DNA of 64,000 nt from Cricetomys ansorgei (GCA_026225945.1 JAMJFZ010004075.1:1706001-1770000), one strand, 5' to 3'. Shown: positions 1 to 13,368, counted from the stretch's first letter. Notes: generated by a model from the letters alone, not told the origin. Translations and numbers: made by a program.

Positions 1-530
1 AGAATTTAGGTGGAAAAACAAATTCTTCAAGTATGAAAATGTATCAGCGTTGCTGGCACACATACGACTTCACACAGTGACCTACGCTATCACTCTTTGT
101 GCTCTAAGCTAAGTAAGTACATATCTGTCTAGTAATATGCCAGTCTTGCACATACGGAGCTGGAGGATGCTTAAGGACTGTACTAATCCTGACTGTCCAC
201 TGTCAGGGGAGATTTCACAATGCCCACAGAGCAGAAAACCAGGCAACTACAGAGACTGCAGGATACTGACCCAATGGAAAATTCATAGCAATAAAAATAA
301 ATCCACCGACTTAGATGGATCTCATGAACACAACGCATATAAAAGGAACCACGGGGAAGAGTGCACACATCATGAGTCATCCATGTAAAGTTCACCAAGT
401 GTGAAAGCGAAGCCCACATATGTGGAAACACCAGACGGAATGTCAGGTACTTTATTTAGGGTGGTGGCTCTTTCGTCTGGGGCGGGAATGTAGGAGGGGA
501 ATGGAGAATGAGAGACCGGTAAGGTTCTGG

Positions 531-573
531 TTTTATTTATTTATTTATTTATTTACTTATTTATTTATTTTTT
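531..573. repeat. TTTA microsatellite
   Basis: About ten near-perfect TTTA units with one C interruption, followed by a T run. Confidence 0.9.
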
Positions 574-2128
574 AAGCTGGGATAAAAGCTCATGGGCGTT
601 TGAAGTATCACTATTAGTATTTGTTTCTGACACATATTCCAGAAATAACATTGCAAGTGTTACGTGTTTAATAACAACAAAATATTAAGCAGAATATACC
701 TTGTTTAAATACCCTGTCATTTCAAGCTTGGTGTGTCGGGGCCAGGAAGATAACCAACAAATTCAAAAGAAGTTTAAATCAGAGAATTATACTTCTCATG
801 AAGAAAACAAAGAAGATGGGTAAGATGTGCCTTTCTTGTACACTGTTTGGCCAGCTAAGGTTTTGGGTCGCTCTGAAGCCCACTGCGGGCAGACGCTAAG
901 CGTGGAGCTTGAGCTCAGGCCTGTTAGCAGGAAAACGCCACACAGCTACTGAGGAAGTTATAAATGACTGATCCAGAAGATGCACCTCACAGGGGTGGGG
1001 AATGCCTTATGCTCTTGGGGCAGCAGAGAGCGTTTTGCCTTCTTCCACTGTGCTGGGGAGCAAACCTTTTTGAGGATGCTTATCTCAGCACGCACAGACC
1101 CCCACCCTCCACCCTCGTCCGCCTTTTAGAGAACACTCTCCTTCTCCTTTAGGCTCTCTTTCAATTTGTCTGCCAGATTTTTATTAAGCACTCAGAACTA
1201 GCGCTCCCTCCCTCGAACGTTTTCCATCTATCTCTAAATTTCCTACACTCCGCTCCACTGAGCTTCACCAGAAAGCTCTTCTGTGTGCCCCTTTTTCTCT
1301 GCCAGCGTTTTCTTCCTAGTCTCCGTTTTTAATGAGGTTATATTTCGAAGAACTTTGTTCCAGAGACTTATTCATTAGTTATGAAGATTTTATCCCTCTC
1401 AACTTTGTTAGAACTAATTTCTCTAATAGCCTAATTGCTGAAGCTCTCTGCTTCAGGTAGCCAGAAAGAACAGGTGGGGACTGTTGCCTGACTCTGTCTG
1501 CCTGCCTTTCGTCAAGTCCCATGAACATGATTGTTATTTGTCCTTGTAACACTTGGATGCCTAGAGACAACCTTACAAAAAGAGGGGTGGGTAGCTGAGG
1601 CCTGACTCCTCATTGTAAGGCCATAACAATAGCTCTGCTGGCTTTGCCTTAATGTCTGCTGTAGCCATAGTTCCTGGCAGCATCCTGCGGGGAGGCCCTC
1701 AAGGGAGAAACAGAAAAAGATGGGCACCACAGTGTCCCAGCACCCTCAGTAGAATGATGTCTTCACTTTTATGCTAGCGTTTCCCCTGGGTTTCTCTGTG
1801 TCCCGACCCAAACTGTCAACTATCGTTCTCCTACAGCCAGACTAACATGGATGACCAGGAAAAGAAATCTCTAATGCAGAGACTCAAATATGGTACAATA
1901 CAAAGTATCTAAAGTTCACAGTATCCATGTCCTGAACCTAGGTGCACAGCAACTAATTCATGTTTCGGAATCACCCAGTTCCTTGGTAGTAACCTGGTTT
2001 GAACAGTTTTACTGTGCCAGACTAAATCTCAGATTCTATTATACCGTTACCTGGAGGTTTTCTTTTTGATGTTCTTAATGATGAGAATGAGGGAAATACA
2101 TAGTATCTGTTAAGTGAATTTGATCAAA

Positions 2129-2211
2129 TGTGTGTGTGTGCGTGTGTGTGTGTAAGTGTGTGAGCGTGTGTGTGTGTGTGTGTGTGTGTGAATGTGTGTG
2201 TATGGTGTGTG
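2129..2211. repeat. TG microsatellite, interrupted
   Basis: About 80 bp of TG dinucleotides broken by CG, AAG and GAGC interruptions; alternating purine-pyrimidine sequence. Confidence 0.92.
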
Positions 2212-2885
2212 CTTAGTTCATGCAGAGAGGGATCACACTGAAATTGGAGGTGACAGAGTCATGCCAATAGGGGAGAAACGTGCTGTAGTAGTTCAAAGGC
2301 TGGGAAGAACATCACCCTAGCCTCTCTTTTGAGCTATTTTTTTAGTGCTAGTGCATGAATCTCTGACTCACCTGACTGTCTCAGGAGTCCTGGAAATTTA
2401 CAAACTAAGTCATAAAGCACGAGAGGTTAACACGGCCTTGCAAAGCCTTGTTGGCACTGTGATTAAGCTTCGTACACACCTGAACATAGGTAACATCAAG
2501 GTGGAACCTTGTAATAAGCTGAGAAAAAGGTCCCTGAGTAACTTTATTATTGATTTTCCTAACCAATAACCTACATATTATCCAGTTAAGGCATTAGTTT
2601 AAAATAATCAAATCATCAGTCATGCAACTATAGATCGATCGATTCTGGTCCTTGCTGAGGTAATCTAAATGTGTCTGTGAATTATGACGTGGGTGCTATG
2701 ATCAAGCACGACTGAGCCTTTAGCTCTACAGATCCAAATACTGTTCAATTCTGAGACTAGATCACACGGCCTGTACTGAGGACCACGGCCAGGACTGAGG
2801 CACTATAAATTTTACTTTCTATTTGGGCTTCTGTTACACAGGAGTACTGTATCTACCCAGAAGAGGGCCACTTACAGGACTTGTT

Positions 2886-3023
2886 CTTTTTTTTTTCTCT
2901 GTTCTAACCCTGGCTGTCCTGGAACTCACTCTGTAAACCAGTCTGGCCTCGAACTCACAGAGATCTGCCTGCCTCTGCTTCCCAAGCGTTGGAATTAAAG
3001 GCATGTGCCACCACCACCTGGCT
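2886..3023 (-). mobile_element. B1 SINE with 9-bp target-site duplication
   Basis: Read on the minus strand it has the 7SL-derived B1 body (a GGGATTAAAGGC-like motif, here GGAATTAAAGGC on the plus strand) and ends in an A run, seen as T's at 2886-2896. It is flanked by identical 9-mers GGACTTGTT at 2877-2885 and 3024-3032, the mark of L1-driven insertion. The intact duplication suggests a fairly recent insertion. Confidence 0.9.
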
Positions 3024-3207
3024 GGACTTGTTTGAAAATGTGTCAACCCATAGGAGTGGGAAGAGGGCTTATCTCAGCTCACGAGGTTCTGGTCATCTCA
3101 CTGTACTGAGAGATGTACATCTCTGTCCTGTGCTGACTTGACTTGCACCACACAGATTAATTTTGCTTTATTTAATCAACAGTGAGCTGACTTTGCAGTG
3201 CAGTTCT

Positions 3208-3360
3208 GGCCTGGGCAGGTGGCTCAGTGGGTAAAGGTACTTACTTACTGCCAAGCCTGGCCACCTGAGCCCCTCACGCCACACACACAGTGAAGGAGAG
3301 CGCCGACTTCTACAGCCTGCCCTCTGGCCTCCATGTGCATTCTGTGGCATGAGGATGCCC
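3208..3360 (+). mobile_element. B3/B2-class SINE fragment
   Basis: It shows the degenerate tRNA-derived start GGTGGCTCAGTGGGTAAAG, then sequence typical of B3-like tails (CCTCTGGCCTCCATGTGCAT). The internal part is shortened. The family assignment is from memory. Confidence 0.6.
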
Positions 3361-3931
3361 CACTATGAATACACAGTCGCACATCATTTTATAAGTAAGA
3401 ACGTGCCGTTTTGGCCTGGAGGGAAACTGTAAGAAGCCATGTGGAGACTGACCAGGAAGTATAAGGTAGCACTGGATCATGACAGGGATTGCATGTATCT
3501 GGAGGCAGTCCTCTCTGGGGTCAAATTCCACTTCCACAATCTCCAGGTTATCAGAGGATTGTAGAGGAGGAGGGACACGTGATTCGCATTCTTCCTGCTT
3601 TTGCATTGTAGATGACTCCTTGACTTTGTAAAGAGAGCGACAGAAGACAGACCTGGTGGTAGGAGTGACAGGTGCATTTCCCGGAGAACAACTGGTTGAC
3701 AAGGCTGAGCACAGGGACCCCGGAGCCTAGAGCCTCCATGTCACAGCTTTTTGTCTTTAAGTGTGAACAAAGCAAGGAAGGAGAGCAAGGATGAATTCTA
3801 GATGTCCAAGAAGAACTGAACTTTATTATGCAGTTGCTGGAGCTATTTGAGACAGGACAGAGATGTATCTGAAGTTATAAGTTACTGCTTTGTACCTGTT
3901 GGTATAGAATGAGTGACTGTTACACTACCCT

Positions 3932-3946
3932 CCCCCCCCCCCCCCC
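3932..3946. repeat. C homopolymer
   Basis: About fifteen consecutive C residues, followed by ACAAAA. Confidence 0.9.
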
Positions 3947-4361
3947 ACAAAACTTGCACTCAAATGGAAAGTTTGCACTCAACTGAAAGCTCTGAATTTT
4001 AAGGGCAACCTATGCACCGGAAGCCGGAGCCCTGTCTCCTATTGTGCCTGGCTGCCCAATATCAAAGCCCAAAGGCCAGTCAATAAACAAGAAACATCTC
4101 CAGAGTGACGTATGACCATTTGATGAATGCATGTGTCGGGGAGGAACATAAAAGGGAAAATAGATTTTGAAAGATTCAACCTCATTGGAAATGGAGTCAC
4201 TGAACCACAGAAGAATAATAGATCTTGTCTCCAAACTATTTCTTACATTTCTTCCCTCTGTTCTTTTTCTTTCATTTTCTCTTGAGAAAAATACCAGTAT
4301 GCTGAGGTTTATCAATCTAAAGACATATATAAGCAGAAAACCAAGAGACACTATAGTTGTT

Positions 4362-4500
4362 TATCTGTGTGGGTTTTTGGAGAGGTCTATATTGCCCAAG
4401 ATGGCCTCAAAGTTACTATGGCCTTGAATTCATTCTTCTGCCTCAGCCCCCCTAGGGCTGGGGTGGCAGGCATAGGCCATCATACACAGCTTGATAAGAG
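4362..4500 (-). mobile_element. Old B1-like SINE
   Basis: Diverged B1 order in reverse: TTGCCCAAGATGGCCTCAAA, then TGCCTCAGCC, then GGCAGGCATAGGCCATCATA. No A tail or target-site duplication remains. Confidence 0.65.
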
Positions 4501-4583
4501 TTCGACCAAACCTTTAAAATTAAGGTTACGAAACAGGAAGAGTGAAACCTGCTTGCTTGAGAGCACATATCAGCCCCTTCCTA

Positions 4584-6044
<1,461 letters not shown>

Positions 6045-6240
6045 CTGCGGCTGCCTGTAGTCCGATAGAGGGTACTGCCTGGTATCTGGGGAGTGCTGCC
6101 TGTAGTCCAAGGGTGGGGGCTGTGGGTAGTCCCCTCCTGGGGGCTGCCTGTAGTCCAGCGGGGGCTGTCTGTAGTCTGTGAAGGGAGGCTGCCGGATGTC
6201 TGGCTTCACATCTTGCCTTGCTTTAACTTCTGACCTGTAA
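6045..6240 (-). CDS. Magi2: Magi2 internal exon: YRQPP-repeat linker
   Basis: This 196-nt exon completes a split Ser and encodes 65 residues: YRSEVKARQDVKPDIRQPP, then FTDYRQPPLDYRQPPGGDY, PQPPPLDYRQHSPDTRQYP and LSDYRQPQ. The DYRQPP-type unit recurs about five times, a tyrosine- and proline-rich repeat typical of this stretch of MAGI2. The acceptor is TTTATCTAG at plus 6241-6242, and a second AG six bases into the exon could drop two residues. The donor is GTACCT (plus 6039-6044). The exon ends in phase 0 and joins DFDYFTVDM of the next exon. The repeat count may be one unit lower than in human or mouse, from memory only. Confidence 0.96.
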
Positions 6241-6540
6241 CTAGATAAAGGGAAAGTGGTTTGCTTTGGCATTTCGGTACTCTGAGGTGATTAGAGTGAC
6301 CTGCACAGTCCAGCCAGCCACCACAGCTCATGGGAACCCAATCCTTGAGTTGGTCTCGTTACATATTTAGGTTTTAAGGAGATTAAAGGAATGATCTTAT
6401 TTAAAGATGGCTGACAAATGTACTGTGTATTTTCATTTGGCCCCTTAAGAAATTGAAAGTGACATTTCTACCAGAACTTCATGGGAAAGGCCTCATGGAT
6501 ATCCCATCACACTCTGGCTGTTTACAAACTAAACAATTAG

Positions 6541-6795
6541 GGGGTTGGGGGCTGGCTTAGTGGCTAAGCGCACCCACTGCCTAGAGGACTGGAGTTCAGC
6601 TCTCAGTACCCCTGTCGGGTGGCTCACAACCACTTGTAATTCCAGCTCCCGGGGGAGTCTGACTCACTCTTTGGCACTCACAGGTGCTGCACCCGTGTGG
6701 ACATACCCGCACGCAGATACATGCAGACACACGCAGTCACAGGCAGACACACGCAGACACACGCAGATACACGCAGATACATGCAGATATACATG
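6541..6795 (+). mobile_element. B2-type SINE with CAG/ACA repeat tail
   Basis: It starts GGGGGCTGGCTTAGTGGCTAA, a degenerate tRNA-derived A-box region, then GGACTGGAGTTCAGCTC, the B-box-like segment. From about 6709 the tail becomes an imperfect ACACGCAG tandem array of roughly ten units. The open frames across this area are by-products of that repeat. Confidence 0.75.
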
Positions 6796-7061
6796 ATTAA
6801 AATCAAACAATCTCTAGGAAAACCCCAACTGTACAGTCATTGTAAATCTAGGGAATTAAAGCATGTGTCATCCCTCCCTCCCTTCCCCTCTTTTCCTCTA
6901 GGCCTCCTCTGCTTCTCTGTCTGTGCCTCCCTTTGTCTCTGTCTCTCTCTCTCTCATGTACAAATGCACTTACTTCCTGGAGCATCACCATTACATGTAA
7001 ACACAACTGAAATGTTCACCAAATCGTTTATAAACACGTTATTAGTGGCTATTTTTTTAAG

Positions 7062-7240
7062 TTTTATTTATTTTAGTTTATGTGAATGGGCATTTGCCTT
7101 CATGCATGTGTGTGTGTGGTTGAATCTTGAAACTGGATACAGAGGATTGTGAGTCACCATGCGTGTCTGCACCCCAGGCCTGAACCCCAGCACTTGCGAG
7201 AGCAAGTGCTCTGAAACACTGAGCCATCTCTCCAGTCCCA
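7062..7240 (-). mobile_element. B2-type SINE, reverse orientation
   Basis: It ends in CACTGAGCCATCTCTCCAGT at 7219-7238, the reverse complement of the B2 5' end, and begins with an AT-rich tail. Confidence 0.8.
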
Positions 7241-7757
7241 ATCCAGGGTTATTTTAACTGCTACACTGCATCTTTTTGAGCATTTCAGATGTTCAAGGAG
7301 TGGGTAGTAAGGTATGATCATCAAATACGATGCCAGCTCAGAGTCAACGGCTCGTGGGGAAAATTGGAGCTATGTCACAGAGGTTTAAACACAAAAGCGC
7401 AGCCACCGGAATCAGTACCGGATTCCATCATGGTTCTGTGGTAGGAGGGAATGTGAAATGACCCAGCCAACACTCATTTCTGGCTTATTTTTAGTCATTA
7501 CTAATAAATGCAGAGAACAGAAGACGCGCCCGAGTAATCTTCCAGGTATTCCCACTGCTCTAGGCTGAGGGCGTTCCCAGTGCAGTAACAGCCAATGGCT
7601 GACATTGTGCGGTCATGGGTACATGGGTACATGGGTAAAACAACTCAAAAAGTCATCACCACGGAATGGGGACACATTAGTTTCATAATTCAGTGCCTGT
7701 TGCTGTGGCGTAGATACAGATAGATTAAAACAATATTCTGAAGAATTAGCAAAATAC

Positions 7758-7890
7758 TTTTTTTTTCCTATTGATTGATTGACTGATTGGGAGAAGGCCT
7801 GACTGTGTAGCTTGGGCTGGTTTTGAATTTGTGATACACCTCTGCCAGCCTTCTGAGTGCAAGGATTGCAGCAGTGTGCTACCCGCTGGT
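7758..7890 (-). mobile_element. Old B1-like SINE
   Basis: A T run at 7758-7766 is followed by diverged B1 sequence: TGTGTAGCTTGGGCTGG, then GCCTTCTGAGTGCAAGGATT, then GTGTGCTACCCGCTGG. Confidence 0.7.
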
Positions 7891-8859
7891 GGAATTAAGG
7901 AAATATTTAGTACACACAAAAAGGTTTAGAGCAAGTAGAATTTTACATTTAAGACTAAATAGCTTTTTTACTGGCTTATGGTCTTACTGATGCTGATTAG
8001 TACCAAATATTAAAAAGTCCCCCTGAACAATGACCACGAGCATAACCCAATATTTGGGGAGGGCACACTCAAAGTGCAGAACCATGGATGTGTTTACTTG
8101 GGCTTCCTGGAAGAGTGTGGTAAGCACTTTTAATCACCCCTTTGAGCAGGTTGCATTTGTTACTTAGCCCCGCAGAGAGGGGAGACAGTCCTCCTGTGAG
8201 TTGCATAATTCAGGCTTTGCTTTTTTCTTCAATAGTCCATTCACCTGCTGAGGTGCGTGCTGCGAACAGAATTATTTAAAACATAATTTGAATAAGATGT
8301 TTAACTATGCAAAGCCACACATTAAGCAAAAGGAGTGGAACTGGGTGACATTTGCCAGTATGTGTCGGTTCTCTTCTTGCAACCCCTAGCTCAGTGGTAC
8401 GGATGTCACGCTGCTTTAAGTTAGCGCATGGGCACTTTATTTTTATGATCTGTGTGGTATTGGTATGGAATATCCATTATGTGCTCCGTTTCCAACCAGA
8501 TGTGTCACGAGGTAGAGCGAAAGAGGATGGAATGTAAGAATCTCCCCAAAGATCAGACAAATGACTGGAAACAGGACCGGTGAGGCTTGCTGCAGCTGTC
8601 ATCCTGGCCACCGGGCAACTCAGACTTCCCTCTGGTCCATTGTCACATGTCGGGGTTTTCAGTTAAACTTCCTACGGAAGAGCTCTTTAACGAGAAAAAT
8701 GTACTTAATTTTTTATGAATGTTGCCAACTTTTAAGGTAGCTAGCAAAAATTAGGTTGGGCTGAATATGCGAAAGTCTTCACTTGATGGAAAACAGGACT
8801 ATTAAAAATCCAAACAAAACAAAAACAAAACAAACAAAACAAAGCCAGGCTTGAGGCTG

Positions 8860-9150
8860 GGGAGATGGCTCAGTTGGTAAAGTGCCTGCTACAAAAGCGT
8901 GAGGTCCTGAGTTCAGATCCCCAGCACTCATCTAAAAGCCAGGCACAGTGGTCTGCACCTGTAATCCCAGCACTAGGGAGAAACAGAAGGATCCCTGGGC
9001 CTTGCTGGCCAGACAATCTAAACAATCAATGAGCCCTAGTTTCAGAGAGAACCTCTCTCTCAGAACAACCAGGTACAGAACCAGTTAAGGAGGATAACCA
9101 ACAAATCTCTGGCCTCTGCACACATGTGGGCACCTTACAGAGGAGGATTC
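8860..9150 (+). mobile_element. B3-type SINE
   Basis: It starts GGCTGGGGAGATGGCTCAGT, then GAGTTCAGATCCCCAGCACT, GGTCTGCACCTGTAATCCCA and CTCTGGCCTCTGCACACATG near the end. The 5' part is tRNA-like and the middle resembles the B3-type body. It runs directly into the CA-rich array that follows. Confidence 0.75.
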
Positions 9151-9154
9151 ATAT

Positions 9155-9515
9155 ATACACACACATACACACACACACACAGACTCACACACAAACATAT
9201 ACAAACATATACACACACTCATACACAAACACAAACACAGACAAACACACACACTCACACATACAAACACACTCACAGACACAAACATACACACAGAGAC
9301 ACACACACACAGACTCACACACAAACACATACGAACATACACACATACTCATACACAAACACACACTCACACTCACACATGAACACAGACACACTCACAC
9401 ACACAAACACACTCACACACGTGCTCACATACAAACATATATACACTCACACACACTCAGAATCACAAACATACACACAGACAGACAGACACACACACTC
9501 TCTCTCTCTTTAAAG
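9155..9515. repeat. Compound CA-rich microsatellite
   Basis: About 360 bp of CA dinucleotides with recurring ACTCACACACAAACA and AACATATAC variants, ending in a short CT run. It probably grew from the tail of the preceding SINE. Open frames here read as His/Thr or Cys/Val repeats and are not genes. Confidence 0.9.
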
Positions 9516-10178
9516 TTATTTTACATATAAAAGGTCACCAACCTAATTCTTGCAGCTGTTAATTTGATCACTAAAGATACTTTACAGATGATAAAGACAG
9601 ATGGCGAATAGTAAATTCTAGTACGCTTTAATGGTGTGGTAAAATACCAAGACTGAGAGATGCTGCCCAGGAGATATTTCACAGCTTGTGAGCCTCTTTC
9701 AAATCATTTCCAGGTGTGGGAGCCCATGAGATCTCAAGAGCTACATGCAATTAACAGTGGCTATGGGAGAGAGGATTGTCCCCAGAGATGAGTTTCTTGA
9801 CTGGTTATCCAACACTGTGTGGTCAGCCCCAGAAGCACACACATGCAGGCAACACTGAAGGACTCAGCAGGCTGTATTCATGTGTTGATTTACCTTTGTG
9901 TACCTGTAACAGTATTGGCTAAAGAGGAGGCGGCTGATACCTTGAGGGAGTTGCTGGAGTTGGGAGGGACGGGAAGGAAGAAACAATGTATTTATATTTT
10001 AACTAAATTGAAAAAGAATCATTTCTAGCCTTGAGTATCTAGGGTTCAAGGTCTATGAAAGAAGAGATGCCCCAATGCTCTTCAAAGACCTTGTGGTTTT
10101 AAATGCAAGTATCAATTGCCCTCGTGGGGAAGATGACTCTGTTCATTATACTTAGTTTGGGAATATAGCCTATAATAG

Positions 10179-10179
10179 T

Positions 10180-10249
<70 letters not shown>

Positions 10250-10263
10250 TTCCTTCCTTCCTT

Positions 10264-10302
<39 letters not shown>

Positions 10303-10319
10303 CCTCCCTCCCTCCCTCC

Positions 10320-10385
<66 letters not shown>

Positions 10386-10396
10386 CTTTCTTTCTT

Positions 10397-10444
<48 letters not shown>

Positions 10445-10465
10445 CCTCCCTCCCTCCCTCCCTTT

Positions 10466-10549
<84 letters not shown>

Positions 10550-10551
10550 TC
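10179..10551. repeat. Uninterrupted 373-bp polypyrimidine tract
   Basis: Ordered blocks of CTTT, CCTT, CT, CCCT, CT, CTTT, CT, CCCT, CT and CTTT, almost without a purine. The CT-CCCT-CT-CTTT pattern occurs twice, which suggests internal duplication. In the Magi2 transcript (minus strand) it reads as a long GAAA/GA/GGGA tract. The sequence can in principle form triplex (H-DNA) structure. Confidence 0.95.
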
Positions 10552-12743
10552 AACAGGTCCTTCTTACTTTTGCTTACGACCATTTCAGAATTATTTTTGA
10601 CTCCTGAGTGTAGAGGGTAGCATAGGAAGTTAATCTGGGAGTAAATGAGATAGCATACAATACCACTTATTCTGATATGCAGAATGGAAATCTTTAAGAA
10701 GATTGTTGTAGTCTATTCCACTCCCACGGGGGAAATGGCTTCCTCTGCCATGTGGGTGGGCACACCTTTATAGGAACTGACTCGGCAGCATCTCCAGGCT
10801 GGACTAGAAATAGCTTTCCTTTAATACCATGGCCATGTTTGGAGGAGACTATGAAAAAGTTTCTAATATCTGTAAAAACATTGAATCTTTTTGTTTGCAC
10901 ATAAATGAATCACCAGTAACAGTAAAAATATAAGGCAGGCGACCTGAGCACAGGCCAGTAAAACGCCCTGAAATTGGAGAGGCCGCCACTACCCAGCCTG
11001 TTAATGTCACTGAAGCAAAGTTGATGATTCTAGGCAAATGTGCTGGTGGTTTATAAAAATTTGTATCATGTAAAAGTGCTAAGTTCAGATTTGGGAAATA
11101 TTTTATTTTGTGGTCAGTGAAAAATTATTTTCAAAGACCACTGCTTCTGTAAAAGGGAGAGGAGAAAGTGAGCTGGGGGAGACGGGAACCTCCAGTGGCC
11201 GTGGTCAACTGTTCTCCTTGGGGAACTTTAACACGCTTTTGCGCTTTGCTCTTTGTGGTAAGGGAAACTTTGCTGGAGAGATGATGGGCAGTGGACAAGG
11301 AGAGTTAACCAGCTAGTGGAAATGAGATGACCCACCCAAGGCTGGAAAATCAAGATCCAAGTCCAGGGGAGTGGTACCCTGAAAGGAGTGTGGTTACGAG
11401 ATTACTCTACAATGGCAAAGCCAAGAGCAGGAGTCCAAGACTGGCTGAGGGACTACGGGTACACACCCAAGTCTTCCATCTGCCGTGTAGGATGGATCCT
11501 GGGGAAAGCCAGAGCAATCCATCCAGGAAATGGGTGGTGTTAGCGAACGCAGCTGGGGCTCATTACTGAGGCAAGCAGGCCTCACTCTTCCCACAGCTTG
11601 TCAAGCTCTTTCCTCTGCATCATTTGCCCAATGGGGCGTCTCCTTTCCCTGGCGTACATAAAAACATACATAAGCAGCCAAGGACAGCTGGGTACTCACT
11701 TTTCCATGATAGCACATGGGAAATCCCAGCAGAATTTATGGAAATGACACGTGTGGTACAGGGAAAGCCATTGTTCTAGGGCCGCATGAGGGATGGAGCC
11801 AGGGGTTCTGAGAATCGGAGTCTTACTCCGTCTTCACCGACATGAGGGGTGGGTCATGGGAAGCAGTCGTCCAGAAAATGCTGGAATCATAAGGCTAAGG
11901 AGGCCTTTGCATTCAGGTACGTTGTTTTTCTCCTGTCAGGAGGAGGGAAGACATACGGGACACACCCTTACCTACTTATTTAATGGCTCAATCCAAGCCG
12001 GGGCTCTCTGTTACACACAAGCCACAGTAAGATGGTGTCATTTTTTGCATGTCATTCCTGTCTTCTGGAGGCTCAAAGAGCCTTACTCACATTAATCAGT
12101 TCAGGAGGTCCCTATGTGTGGATGAATGGCTATCATTAGACTGTTGGGTGGGCAATGTGAAGTTACCACTCAGCTAGTGAAAAGTGTGGACAGTCATGAC
12201 TGGCTAGGGGTCCTTCTGCCTCTCCCTCCCTCCACACGGCCACTGCGCTCCAAACTACCATGCTTATGGCTCAACGCTTTTGTGAGACCACCTTCTTGCT
12301 CTTGATCTGCTTTACCCTGACAGCCTTCAGGCCACTCTCTCTAGAGGGACAAGTGAGAGTTTCAGAAGAGAATCCAGTGATGTTACCTGCCATCCTCAAA
12401 CTGTACAGGGACTGTGGAGCAGTCGCTGCTCTGCAGGACAAAGATGAGGGCTATGCCTACCAGAGGCTTCAGGGTTGGCGTCTGTCACCCTCAATGACTT
12501 CATCTCTAGATCGCCCCATACCCTTTTCCACAACAACCCTGCCCTTGTTTCTGTCCTTCATGCTTGGGTATCTCTCCTGCCAGAGGACCTCTGCCTCTGT
12601 TCTATTCTAGAAGCTCCGTACTGCTCTTAACTTACTGCTAGTTAACCCCAAGTCATCTGTGACGGTGCGTTGTTTCTGTAGAGAAGCTTTTCTTACTGTG
12701 CAGGGCAGATGCTGCATTATAGTCAGCAATGAACAATATTTTC

Positions 12744-12744
<1 letters not shown>

Positions 12745-12785
<41 letters not shown>

Positions 12786-13191
12786 CAGAAACCATACATA
12801 AACACACACACACACACTCACACTCAGAAACCATACATAAACACACACACACACACACACACATACACACTCAGAAACCATACATAAACACACAACACAC
12901 ACATACACACATACACTCAGAAACCATAAACACACAACACACGCATACACACACACACACTCAGAAACCATACATAAACACACAACACACGCATACACAC
13001 ACACACACACACACACACACTCAGAAACCATACATAAACACACATACACACACACACACACACTCAGAAACCATACATAAACACACAACACACGCATACA
13101 CACACACACACACACACACACTCAGAAACCATACATAAACACACATACACACACACACACACACTCAGAAACCATACATAAACACACAACA

Positions 13192-13234
<43 letters not shown>

Positions 13235-13259
13235 AGAAACCATACATAAGCACACACAG
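12745..13259. repeat. CA-based minisatellite with ten CTCAGAAACCATA units
   Basis: Ten copies of a fixed 13-mer, usually followed by CATAAACACAC, are separated by CA runs of differing length. Copies start at 12784, 12823, 12870, 12916, 12960, 13020, 13063, 13121, 13164 and 13232. Copies 5, 7 and 9 are followed by an AACACAC variant and copies 6 and 8 by an ATACACAC variant, giving a higher-order period of 101-103 bp. The fourth copy has a 4-nt deletion. Confidence 0.93.
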
Positions 13260-13368
13260 TAATTTGGGCAGTACGGAAACTTCTCTCACTGCTGTGTCCT
13301 GAACTGTTCCCCAGGTTACTCGTCACCTCCCCCCCTCTCAGAGTCAGAAAAATCAGAGGAAACATTAC

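Larger units (their letters stand above)
6241..13368 (-). other. Magi2: Magi2 intron of 7128 bp, rich in SINEs and microsatellites
   Basis: GTAATG donor to TATCTAG acceptor. It contains two B2 copies, a B1, a B3-like SINE with a long CA tail, the polypyrimidine tract and the CA minisatellite, all listed separately. The stretches 7240-7755, 7900-8800, 9540-10178 and 10560-12740 show no feature I can name. Confidence 0.92.

Noticed and set aside
3310..3702. 130-residue minus-strand frame considered as the next Magi2 exon
   Set aside because: It lacks the expected VGD...EING PDZ continuation and overlaps a SINE fragment.
8860..8935. tRNA gene suggested by A-box and B-box-like sequence
   Set aside because: It is the tRNA-derived head of a SINE; the cloverleaf is degenerate.
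9085..9530. Open frames on both strands reading His/Thr or Cys/Val repeats
   Set aside because: They are translations of the CA microsatellite.
10170..10583. 137-residue Lys/Glu/Arg-rich open frame
   Set aside because: It is the polypyrimidine tract read on the minus strand; no exon signals.
12260..12610. 116-residue plus-strand frame with a hydrophobic, signal-peptide-like start
   Set aside because: It lies in a Magi2 intron, has no splice partners or family match, and its composition is ordinary intron.
12745..13259. CRISPR-like array with regularly recurring units
   Set aside because: The spacers are CA runs, not unique sequence, and the genome is a rodent.
12659..13365. Long open frames across the CA minisatellite
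   Set aside because: Repeat artefacts with no codon structure.
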